Positions 1 to 4,421 of a stretch of 5,248 nucleotides of DNA are shown in pieces. The stretch is from Candidatus Bathyarchaeota archaeon (lineage in GTDB: Archaea > Thermoproteota > Bathyarchaeia > TCS64). The notes under the pieces are model-generated. The model was given only the letters and a program-made list of their open reading frames with translations, searched no databases and was not told the origin of the DNA. Position numbers and translations under genes: made by a program. The DNA lies in contig JAUYEB010000147.1 of NCBI GenBank assembly GCA_030691555.1, positions 1 through 5,248 of the forward strand, given 5' to 3'. Numbering within the stretch: position 1 is the stretch's first letter; each line of letters opens with the position of its first letter.

Positions 1-620
1 GGCTCCTAGAGGCAGAGTACCCCCACGAGAAGGGGACGATGTTGAGCTGGAGGACCCCCCTCGAGCTCCTCGTGGCCACGATGCTGTCGGCGCAGAGCAC
101 GGACGAGCAGATCAACAGGCTCACCCCCGCGCTCTTCAAGAGGTACAAGACCGCCGCCGACTACGCCGGCGCCGACAGGGAGGAGCTGGAGCTCTACATA
201 AGGTCCTCCGGCTTCTTCCACAGGAAGGCGGAGCTCATCCAGGCTGCCTGCCGCCAGATCGTGGACGAGTTCGGCGGCGAGGTCCCGAGGACCATGGAGG
301 ACCTCCTCAAGTTGAAGGGGGTGGCGCGGAAGACGGCGAACATCGTCCTCGGCAACGCCTACGGGGTGGTCGAGGGCATCGCGGTCGACACCCACGTTAT
401 GAGGCTCAGCCAGCGCCTCGGCTGGTCGAGCCAGAGGGACAGGGACAAGATAGAGCAGGACCTCATGGGGCTGATACCCCGCGACAAGTGGTACGAGGTC
501 AACTACCTGCTGATAGCCCACGGCAGGAAGGTATGCACCGCGATTAAGCCGGACTGCGCGGGGTGCGTCGTGAACCGCCTCTGCCCATCGGCCTTCACCT
601 TCAAGCACAACAGGAAGTGA
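1..620 (+). CDS. nth: Endonuclease III (5'-truncated by window edge)
   Basis: Base-excision repair DNA glycosylase/AP lyase that removes oxidised pyrimidines. The frame (codons from base 3) is already open before the ATG at 39, and the upstream residues (LLEAEYPHEKGT) align with the family's N-terminal region, so that ATG is internal and the true start lies left of the window. Numbering from the ATG at 39: the opening ELLVATMLSAQSTD motif is at 9-22. The helix-hairpin-helix LKGVARKTA is at 92-100 and contains catalytic Lys98. The VDTH motif is at 116-119 with catalytic Asp117. The 4Fe-4S ligands Cys166, Cys173, Cys176 and Cys182 have the exact C-x6-C-x2-C-x5-C spacing of E. coli Nth. The C-terminus is intact and about 20 N-terminal residues are missing. 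The first Gly after the HhH valine is Ala (GVARKTA rather than GVGRKTA), which is probably tolerated. Identification is firm. Confidence 0.96.
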   Translation, partial: LLEAEYPHEKGTMLSWRTPLELLVATMLSAQSTDEQINRLTPALFKRYKTAADYAGADREELELYIRSSGFFHRKAELIQAACRQIVDEFGGEVPRTMEDLLKLKGVARKTANIVLGNAYGVVEGIAVDTHVMRLSQRLGWSSQRDRDKIEQDLMGLIPRDKWYEVNYLLIAHGRKVCTAIKPDCAGCVVNRLCPSAFTFKHNRK

Positions 621-637
621 CGCCCCGCCCAGTGACG

Positions 638-645
638 TTTTTCTT
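638..645 (+). terminator. Possible T-rich terminator after nth
   Basis: A run of five T followed by CTT lies 17 bases after the nth stop and follows ACG. The same ACG-plus-T-run context recurs at 985-995. Archaeal RNA polymerase can terminate at T-rich tracts without a hairpin, so this may end the nth transcript. Weak, because the run is short. Confidence 0.3.
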
Positions 646-647
646 CC

Positions 648-666
648 CCGCTTCCCAGAGAAGCGG
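648..666 (+). repeat. Inverted repeat (7-bp stem, 5-nt loop) before the small Cys-rich gene
   Basis: CCGCTTC (648-654) and GAAGCGG (660-666) are perfect reverse complements around the loop CCAGA. The 3' arm ends two bases before the AGGTGA Shine-Dalgarno core at 668-673. It could be a leader hairpin influencing ribosome access, part of the nth terminator, or chance in GC-rich DNA. Confidence 0.45.
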
Positions 667-667
667 C

Positions 668-673
668 AGGTGA
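668..673 (+). promoter_or_regulatory. Shine-Dalgarno AGGTGA deciding the TTG start at 679
   Basis: AGGTGA matches the core of the archaeal/bacterial GGAGGTGAT ribosome-binding sequence and is followed by five bases and then TTG at 679. The SPFH gene shows the same arrangement (AGGTGA, five bases, GTG at 4422). This favours TTG 679 over the GTG at 670, which overlaps the site itself. Confidence 0.5.
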
Positions 674-678
674 CTTGG

Positions 679-855
679 TTGCCGCTCTACGAGACGCCTC
701 ACAGGAACCACGAGAGGCACCTCTGCTCCATCGTCGAGAGGGGGATAACGATCGCGGAGTACAAGGAGCTCGTCAGGGACCCCACGCACGTGTGCTGGCT
801 CTGCGGCAGGGTGGCGAAGGATAAGGGCAGCCTCTGCTACCCGGTCCCGCTCTGA
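679..855 (+). CDS. Small Cys-rich putative zinc-binding protein (58 aa)
   Basis: Function unknown. The TTG start is chosen for its well-spaced AGGTGA site; a GTG at 670 in the same frame would add three residues. The N-terminal part is His-rich (H8, H11, H14) with Cys16. A helical stretch follows (IAEYKELVRDP), then a tail with CWLCGRVAKDKGSLCYPVPL: Cys39-x2-Cys42, G-R-V-A, and Cys53 before a Pro. A CxxCGRVA...LCxP tail of this sort resembles that of short, uncharacterised prokaryotic proteins, from my memory of such families. Three or four Cys plus upstream His could coordinate one zinc. The gene stands alone between nth and a non-coding gap; it could be co-transcribed with nth (58 bases apart) unless the T-run at 638 terminates. 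No signal peptide or membrane segment. A real gene is likely; its role is not inferable. Confidence 0.66.
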   Translation: MPLYETPHRNHERHLCSIVERGITIAEYKELVRDPTHVCWLCGRVAKDKGSLCYPVPL

Positions 856-867
856 GCCCCACTTTCA

Positions 868-879
868 CCGCCGTGGCGG
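868..879. repeat. Short palindrome CCGCC-GT-GGCGG
   Basis: A 12-base perfect palindrome lies just after the small Cys-rich gene. The two-base centre is too tight for a good RNA hairpin, so if functional it fits a protein-binding site or a weak terminator better. It sits 20-30 bases upstream of the TATA-like box at 898. Confidence 0.3.
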
Positions 880-897
880 GTATCGGGCTACCTTCGG

Positions 898-904
898 TTT
901 ATAT
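898..904 (+). promoter_or_regulatory. TATA-like box in the 856-994 gap
   Basis: TTTATAT lies in a GC-rich surround and is symmetrically flanked by TCGG (894-897) and CCGA (905-908). A box here predicts transcription starting near 925-928 on the + strand. No protein gene follows on that strand until 3504, so it would serve a short non-coding RNA. Only an 8-codon ORF begins there (ATG 926, stop 950). The flanking inverted repeat could be an operator. Confidence 0.4.
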
Positions 905-917
905 CCGACGAACTGAC

Positions 918-994
918 GGGCCTCCATGCCGGTGCTACCATACTCCCGGTAGCTTCCGACACCATTCGGGGCCGAAGAGGCCCCACGTTTTTTT
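918..994 (+). ncRNA. Candidate small structured RNA of unknown class
   Basis: The stretch from the predicted start (about 925) to a T7 run is built of inverted repeats. GGGCCTC (918-924) pairs perfectly with GAGGCCC (977-983). Inside lie hairpin GCTACC (934-939)/GGTAGC (948-953) and hairpin TTCG (965-968)/CGAA (973-976). The enclosing arm competes with the terminator hairpin 968-973/979-984. The predicted start falls inside or just after the 5' outer arm, so the outer stem may not be fully transcribed. It lacks the T-loop consensus of a tRNA and the C/D boxes of a snoRNA-like RNA. The alternative is that these are only DNA repeats and a terminator downstream of the small Cys-rich gene. Confidence 0.3.
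968..994 (+). terminator. Hairpin plus T7 terminator
   Basis: GGGGCC (968-973) and GGCCCC (979-984) form a 6-bp all-GC stem with loop GAAGA, followed by ACG and seven T (988-994). This is a textbook intrinsic terminator for + strand transcription. It ends exactly against the stop codon of the minus-strand gene at 995. It would stop transcripts from the small Cys-rich gene or from the candidate RNA promoter, protecting the minus-strand gene from antisense read-through. Confidence 0.65.
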
Positions 995-1522
995 CTACGG
1001 CTTCGCCTTCGCGAATATCTGCTTGTAGGTCTTCGCCTTCGAGAGCGTGCGCTCGTGCTCCTTCTTCATGTACTGGACGGTCGCCTCCGTGACCTCGCCC
1101 TTGGGCTCGGCTGGGATGCCGAGCGCGACCATCCTTGGCGGTATGACCTTGCGGGGGCTGACGAGGGCGCCGGAGCCGACCATCGCCCCCTCGCCGACGT
1201 CGGCGCGGTCAAGCACGATGGCCTGTATCCCTATTATGGCGCCGTTCCCGATCTTGGCGCCGTGGACCGTGGCGCCGTGGCTCACGATGACGTCGGAGCC
1301 GATGCTCACGGGGTTCCCCGTCGGGGCCTCGACGAGGCACCCCTCCAGTATCGTGGTGCGCGCCCCGATGACGACGGTGTCGTCGTCGCCCCGGATGACG
1401 GCGTTCGTCCAGACGTTCACGTCCTCGCCCAGGGTGACGTCGCCGATGACCCAGCTCCCCGGGGCGAGGAAGACCGACGGGTGGACCCTCGGTTTCTTGC
1501 CCTCGAACTCGACTATGGACAT
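995..1522 (-). CDS. Gamma-carbonic anhydrase-family left-handed beta-helix protein with altered metal site
   Basis: A 175-aa hexapeptide-repeat protein of the Cam/YrdA/PaaY/CaiE type, expected to form a cytoplasmic trimer with metal sites between subunits. It starts MSIVEFEGKKPRVHPSVFLA; beta-helix turns run about 12-140 (e.g. IGDVTLGEDVNVW, IGNGAIIGIQAIV, VGEGAMVGSGALV), followed by a Lys-rich C-terminal helix (about 144-175). Arg44 and Asp46 of the VIRGD motif and metal ligands His82 and His87 (SHGATVHG) are present. Aligned with Cam, however, the first ligand His is Glu65, the catalytic Gln is Leu59 and the neighbouring Asn is Thr57. Ordinary carbonic anhydrase activity is therefore doubtful; it may bind metal with a Glu ligand, act on another substrate, or be structural. 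The ATG at 1522 lacks a Shine-Dalgarno and fits a near-leaderless message. It lies 32 bases after nadA and may also be read through from the nad operon. Confidence 0.9.
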   Translation of the reverse strand: MSIVEFEGKKPRVHPSVFLAPGSWVIGDVTLGEDVNVWTNAVIRGDDDTVVIGARTTILEGCLVEAPTGNPVSIGSDVIVSHGATVHGAKIGNGAIIGIQAIVLDRADVGEGAMVGSGALVSPRKVIPPRMVALGIPAEPKGEVTEATVQYMKKEHERTLSKAKTYKQIFAKAKP

Positions 1523-1546
1523 GGTTTAGAGAGGGCGGCCCGGGGG

Positions 1547-1560
1547 GGATAAGATTATTT
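1547..1560 (-). promoter_or_regulatory. Possible TATA-like box for the beta-helix protein gene
   Basis: On the minus strand this reads AAATAATCTTATCC and overlaps the nadA stop codon (TAA at 1557-1555). Transcription starting about 26 bases on would leave a leader of only a few bases before the ATG at 1522, matching the lack of a Shine-Dalgarno there. Modest support only. Confidence 0.3.
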
Positions 1561-2487
1561 GCTCATCTCCAGCATCCGCTGGATGGGCTTGAGCGCCCTC
1601 ACGCGGAGGCCCTCCGGGACCTTGACGACGGGCCTCTCGTCGCGGAGCGCCTCGTAGGTGTTCTGCAGGGTGATCCTCTTCATCGTGGGGCACTCGGCGT
1701 TGGGCTCCGCGGGTATGTAGGTCTTCCCGGGTATCTCGCGGCGGAGCCTATCGATCATGCCGATCTCCGTCGCTATGATGAAGGTCTTGGCCGGGGACTC
1801 CTTGCAGCGCCGGTACATCCCACCCGTCGACAGGACGTGGTCGGCCCTGTCCTGGAACTCGGGCTCGCACTCGGGGTGGACGAGCAGCTCCGCCTCGGGG
1901 TGGCTCCTTTTCAGCTCCAGTGCCTTCTCCCCCTTGCCGAATAGTCGGTGGGTGTTGCAGAACCCGTGGGCGGGGGCCGGGATGAGGCTGACCCCGGGGA
2001 CCCGCTTCGAGACATAGTACCCCAGGTTCCAGTCGGGGCCGAAGATGACCTCCCTCGTCCCGAGCTTCTCGACCATCTGGGCGGCGTTGGCCGATGTGCA
2101 GGTGACGTCGCACTCGGCCTTGGCCTCGGCGAGGGTGTTGACGTAGAGGACGACGGGGACCCCGGGGTGGGCCGCCTTGACGCCGAGGAGGGTCTTAACG
2201 GGGAGCTGCGCCGCCATGGGGCAGCAGGCCCTCAGGTTCGGGAGGAGCACCTTCCTGTCGGGGTTGAGGATGCTCGCAGTCTCCGCCATGAAGTCGACGC
2301 CGCAGAAGACGATGATGTCCGCGTCGGTGCTCTGCGCCTTCCTGCACAGCTCAAGGCTGTCGCCGATGAAGTCGGCTATCTCCTGTATCTCGGGGACCTG
2401 GTAGTTGTGGACGAGTAGGACGGCGTTCTTCTCCTCCCTCAGCGCCCTGACCTTTTCCTGAAGGCTCTTTATCTCGTCCGCGTTCAA
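1555..2487 (-). CDS. nadA: Quinolinate synthase NadA
   Basis: Condenses iminoaspartate with dihydroxyacetone phosphate to quinolinate in de novo NAD synthesis, using a 4Fe-4S cluster. At 310 aa the length is normal for the family. The three-fold NadA architecture is visible: HNYQVPEIQEIADFIGDS at 27-44, FCGVDFMAETASIL at 61-74, CTSANA at 130-135 and PDWNLGYYVSKRVPG at 151-165. Expected cluster ligands are Cys89 (RACCPMA), Cys177 (GFCNTH) and Cys266 (AECPTMK). A second Cys (88) sits beside the first ligand where Gly or Thr is usual. The start is TTG at 2487-2485, sharing the sequence TTGA with the nadC stop (4-base overlap), which implies translational coupling. NadC upstream supplies the next step, so the pair is an operon. 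NadB or aspartate dehydrogenase, needed for iminoaspartate, is not in the window. Confidence 0.97.
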   Translation of the reverse strand: MNADEIKSLQEKVRALREEKNAVLLVHNYQVPEIQEIADFIGDSLELCRKAQSTDADIIVFCGVDFMAETASILNPDRKVLLPNLRACCPMAAQLPVKTLLGVKAAHPGVPVVLYVNTLAEAKAECDVTCTSANAAQMVEKLGTREVIFGPDWNLGYYVSKRVPGVSLIPAPAHGFCNTHRLFGKGEKALELKRSHPEAELLVHPECEPEFQDRADHVLSTGGMYRRCKESPAKTFIIATEIGMIDRLRREIPGKTYIPAEPNAECPTMKRITLQNTYEALRDERPVVKVPEGLRVRALKPIQRMLEMSK

Positions 2488-3380
2488 GCCTTGATTCTCC
2501 CCACGATGCTGATCTCGAGCTTTACGTCGAGCGCCCTGACGGAGTGGGTTAAGCTCCCGAGGGAGACGACGTCGACTCCCGCCGACGCGTACCCGGCGGC
2601 GTTGTCTGCGGTTATCCCGCCCGACGCCTCGAAGAGCCTGCCGGCGCGTAGACCCTCCGAATCCAGTGCCCGGAGCGCCTCGCCGATCTCCGGGGGCTTC
2701 ATGTTGTCGAACATGATTATCTCAGCCCCCGCCACGGCGGCCTCACGTGCCTGCTCACGTGTCCTGACCTCGACCTCGATCTTCTTGGTGAAGCTGACCT
2801 TCTCCCTCGCCAGGCGCACGGCCTCGGCGACGCTCGGGAGGAGGGAGAGGTGGTTGTCCTTTATGAGGACGCAGTCGTCGAGCCCGAGGCGGTGCGTGTC
2901 GCCCCCGCCTAGCTGAACAGCCTTTTTCTGCATGTATTTGAGCCCGGGGAGGGTCTTCCGCGTGGCCGCCACGCGGGTCCTCGGGTTGGCTGCGGCTACA
3001 CTCTTCACGACCTCCGCCGTCGCGGTGGCGATCCCCGCCATGTGAGACACGATGTTTAGGGCCACTCGTTCACCGGCGAGCAGGGCCCTCGCCGACCCCT
3101 CCACCCTAAGCAACATCTGCTTCGCCTCGACGTGGGCGCCGTCTAGCGCCAGTTGGTCGACGTCACAGCCCAAGAGGGTGAAGACTGCGCTTGCCTCCTC
3201 GAGCCCCGCTGCCACGCCGGGTTCCCTGAAGTAGAGCTGGCCCCTAGCCCTCAGGTCGGCGGGGATCAGGGCATCCGACGTGATGTCCCCGGAGCCCAGG
3301 TCCTCGAAAAGGAATCCCTTGACTCGCTCCTCGGCAAGGGGGTTCGGCTTCAACCTTTTCCCATCCATCTCTCTTACCAT
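2484..3380 (-). CDS. nadC: Nicotinate-nucleotide pyrophosphorylase (quinolinate phosphoribosyltransferase) NadC
   Basis: Converts quinolinate and PRPP to nicotinate mononucleotide, CO2 and pyrophosphate. The protein is 298 aa from the ATG at 3380, or 294 aa from the ATG at 3368; both fit the family length and neither has a clear Shine-Dalgarno. The family motifs occur in order: FEDLGSGDITSD at 25-36, GERVALNIVSHMAGIAT at 103-119 (Arg105), TRKTLPGLK at 140-148 (Arg141, Lys142), GGGDTHRLGL at 158-167 (His163, Arg164), IKDNH at 173-177 (Lys174), EVEVR at 202-206 (Glu204), MFDNM at 223-227 (Asp225) and EASGGI at 251-256. These cover the substrate- and PRPP-binding residues known from the Mycobacterium enzyme. 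The frame stays open upstream to 3827, but that stretch is antisense to the Lin0512 gene and has no NadC similarity. First gene of the nadC-nadA operon, with a TATA box at 3413-3424. Confidence 0.96.
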   Translation of the reverse strand: MVREMDGKRLKPNPLAEERVKGFLFEDLGSGDITSDALIPADLRARGQLYFREPGVAAGLEEASAVFTLLGCDVDQLALDGAHVEAKQMLLRVEGSARALLAGERVALNIVSHMAGIATATAEVVKSVAAANPRTRVAATRKTLPGLKYMQKKAVQLGGGDTHRLGLDDCVLIKDNHLSLLPSVAEAVRLAREKVSFTKKIEVEVRTREQAREAAVAGAEIIMFDNMKPPEIGEALRALDSEGLRAGRLFEASGGITADNAAGYASAGVDVVSLGSLTHSVRALDVKLEISIVGRIKA

Positions 3381-3412
3381 CTGGAGGGGTTTCTGTAGGT
3401 TCAACGATGTTG

Positions 3413-3424
3413 CCCTTTTAAGGG
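3413..3424 (-). promoter_or_regulatory. TATA box for nadC-nadA
   Basis: The minus strand reads CCCTTAAAAGGG, an A/T core in a GC-rich setting. Its centre predicts a transcription start near 3392, giving a 12-base leader to the ATG at 3380 or 24 bases to the ATG at 3368. It is also nearly palindromic. Confidence 0.55.
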
Positions 3425-3432
3425 TTCCCAAA

Positions 3433-3445
3433 TCGGTCGGTCCGA
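3433..3445. promoter_or_regulatory. Candidate operator TCGG-TCGGT-CCGA between divergent promoters
   Basis: TCGG (3433-3436) and CCGA (3442-3445) are inverted around five bases; the inner nine bases TCGGTCCGA are themselves a palindrome with a central T. The element lies between the nadC TATA box (3413-3424) and the Lin0512 TATA box (3464-3469), where a shared regulator would bind. It is short, so chance is possible. Confidence 0.25.
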
Positions 3446-3463
3446 AGGTAAATCCGAGAAGTC

Positions 3464-3469
3464 TTTTAT
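3464..3469 (+). promoter_or_regulatory. TATA box for the Lin0512-family gene
   Basis: TTTTAT within GTCTTTTATCC predicts a start near 3492. That gives a leader of about 11 bases to the TTG at 3504, containing a GGTG Shine-Dalgarno core at 3493-3496. The spacing is good for an archaeal promoter. Confidence 0.5.
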
Positions 3470-3503
3470 CCTCCCCGGCCGCCGTATCCCGCGGTGGGAA
3501 GAG

Positions 3504-3893
3504 TTGGACTACAGGCGGTATCTCGTCGAGGCGGGGACGGGGATAGACCTCCACGGGGAGGACGCGACGAAGGCGGCCCAGAGGGCCGTCAAGGACGCGA
3601 TAAGCCACAGCAGCATGGTGGGGCTGGGCCAGCTGTTCAAGATAAAGAGCTTCTCGGAGATCGAGGACGCGCTGATGGTCGACGTCACCGTTGCGGCGCC
3701 CGACCCCGAGAAGGTGGACGGCGAGGCGGTGCTCTCCACGCTCCCCGAGGGGAAGAGGCGCATAACCGTCGTGAAGGGCGGGATCAAGTTCCCAACTGAT
3801 TCCACCCGGGACGAGGCGAAGACCCACCCAATCGTGATGGTCAACGCCGTCATAGTCGTTCTCGTGGACGTCGATAAGGTCCAGAGAAGGTAG
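3504..3893 (+). CDS. Lin0512 family protein (function unknown)
   Basis: A 129-aa protein recognised as the Lin0512 conserved hypothetical family (usual length about 110-120 aa). Diagnostic features are the opening EAGTGIDLHGEDATKAAQRAV (residues 9-29), then KDAISHSSMVGL (30-41), a VDVTVAAPDPEKVD segment (59-72), a strand-rich KRRITVVKGGI (84-94) and a C-terminal VMVNAVIVVLVDV (111-123). Conserved Asp15, His17, Asp20, His35 and Ser36 look like a possible active or metal site, but no reaction is known to me. No signal peptide or transmembrane helix, so probably cytoplasmic. The start is TTG at 3504, supported by GGTG at 3493-3496 and a TATA box at 3464-3469. An upstream GTG at 3494 is in another frame. 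It is divergent from nadC over 123 bases and convergent with the zinc-ribbon gene only 4 bases away. Confidence 0.87.
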   Translation: MDYRRYLVEAGTGIDLHGEDATKAAQRAVKDAISHSSMVGLGQLFKIKSFSEIEDALMVDVTVAAPDPEKVDGEAVLSTLPEGKRRITVVKGGIKFPTDSTRDEAKTHPIVMVNAVIVVLVDVDKVQRR

Positions 3894-3912
3894 GAGCCTA
3901 CAGCTCCTTACC
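3889..3912. terminator. Hairpin spanning both stop codons of convergent genes
   Basis: GGTA (3889-3892) plus GGAGC (3893-3897), loop CTACA (3898-3902), then GCTCC (3903-3907), one bulged T, and TACC (3909-3912): nine pairs with one bulge. It includes the Lin0512 stop (TAG 3891-3893) in the stem and the zinc-ribbon stop (3898-3900) in the loop. It would fold in transcripts from either strand. No T run follows on either side, so termination is plausible but unproven. Confidence 0.5.
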
Positions 3913-4251
3913 GCACTTCGTGCAGAACCTGGCGTACCGCGTGTTCTCCCCCCCGCAGTTCCTGCAGAAGACCGGCTCCGCGCTCTCCTTGATGCTCGTC
4001 TTGGCGGACTTGACCCCCTTCTCGACCTCCCCCGCGACCTCCCTGAAGGTGTCCTGGACGATCTTCACGCCTTCGTCGATGGCCTTGGAGGCCTTCTTGA
4101 GGGCCACATCCACCTCCCCCCTCCAGTACGGGTCCGAGGCCCAGGGAAGGGCGACGCCCTCCTTGACCCCCTTCTCGGTCCTCACGCCGCACTTGGGGCA
4201 GAAGTTCGACTCCGCGTCCAGCTCCTTGCCGCAGTTTGAACAATACGCCAT
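3898..4251 (-). CDS. Double zinc-ribbon protein with amphipathic central helix
   Basis: A 117-aa protein from the ATG at 4251, which gives the familiar opening MAYCSNCGKEL. A GTG at 4260 in frame, preceded by GAGG with good spacing, would add three residues. The N-terminal zinc ribbon uses Cys4-x2-Cys7 and Cys18-x2-Cys21; the C-terminal ribbon uses Cys96-x2-Cys99 and Cys110-x2-Cys113 and ends CGKEL. Between them, residues about 44-92 form a charged, alanine/valine-patterned helix with near-repeats (DEGVKIVQDTF, GEVEKGVKSAKTSIKE) likely to be amphipathic or coiled-coil. There is no membrane segment or enzyme motif, so it is probably an adaptor binding protein, nucleic acid or a membrane surface. 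It is divergent from the SPFH gene across 170 bases and convergent with Lin0512. Function unassigned; the fold call is strong. Confidence 0.9.
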   Translation of the reverse strand: MAYCSNCGKELDAESNFCPKCGVRTEKGVKEGVALPWASDPYWRGEVDVALKKASKAIDEGVKIVQDTFREVAGEVEKGVKSAKTSIKESAEPVFCRNCGGENTRYARFCTKCGKEL

Positions 4252-4285
4252 ATAATTCACTCATCCCTCGCTTCGGAACGTGCGC

Positions 4286-4292
4286 TATTTAA
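4286..4292 (-). promoter_or_regulatory. TATA box for the zinc-ribbon gene
   Basis: The minus strand reads TTAAATA within GGTTAAATAGCG. The predicted start near 4263 gives a leader of about 12 bases to the ATG at 4251 and only about 3 to the GTG at 4260. The GAGG Shine-Dalgarno would then lie outside the message, which favours the ATG. Confidence 0.55.
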
Positions 4293-4364
4293 CCTTGCGA
4301 GTGTTTCCCCGAACGTCTACCCAGCATTGGGAACCCCGGCTCGCGTCTTCGAGGGCGTTTTCCC

Positions 4365-4370
4365 AAAATA
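4365..4370 (+). promoter_or_regulatory. Possible TATA box for the SPFH gene
   Basis: AAAATA within CCCAAAATAGC predicts a start near 4394 and a leader of about 28 bases that contains the AGGTGAT site at 4411-4417. The rest of the divergent region (4252-4421) shows no other strong element. Confidence 0.35.
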
Positions 4371-4410
4371 GCTACCCTTAACACTCGGTTGACACCATAC
4401 TGCTCAAACT

Positions 4411-4417
4411 AGGTGAT
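4411..4417 (+). promoter_or_regulatory. Shine-Dalgarno AGGTGAT fixing the GTG start at 4422
   Basis: A seven-base match to GGAGGTGAT lies four bases before the GTG at 4422. It is the strongest ribosome-binding site in the window and decides the non-ATG start of the SPFH gene. Confidence 0.7.
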
Positions 4418-4421
4418 TGAA

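Noticed and set aside
39..41. ATG at 39 as the nth start
   Set aside because: Family-conserved residues are encoded in frame upstream to the window edge, so this is an internal methionine.
893..909. TCGG-TTTATAT-CCGA read as a tRNA T-arm
   Set aside because: The 7-base loop lacks the TTCRANY consensus and no acceptor or anticodon stem is found around it; a TATA-like box is the better reading.
926..952. Eight-codon leaderless ORF (ATG at 926) after the TATA-like box
   Set aside because: Too short to distinguish from chance and it ends inside the hairpin; no independent support.
918..984. tRNA-like layout: 7-bp closing stem with internal hairpins, about 66 nt
   Set aside because: No T-loop consensus, no proper T or anticodon stem at the right offsets on either strand, and too short. 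It is treated as an unclassified candidate RNA.
1536..1548. G-rich run (CCCGGGGGGG) between nadA and the beta-helix gene
   Set aside because: A single homopolymer-like tract without further repeats; nothing supports a G-quadruplex or regulatory role.
1047..1552. Two long + strand open frames opposite the beta-helix gene
   Set aside because: Low-complexity translations typical of GC-rich antisense shadows; the minus-strand protein is clearly the real gene.
1748..2418. Long open frames on both strands within nadA
   Set aside because: Arg/Gly/Pro-rich or unrelated translations in alternate frames of a well-supported nadA.
3381..3827. N-terminal extension of nadC to a 447-residue frame
   Set aside because: The extension is antisense to the Lin0512 gene, lacks NadC similarity, and the NadC family start and TATA box fit 3380/3368.
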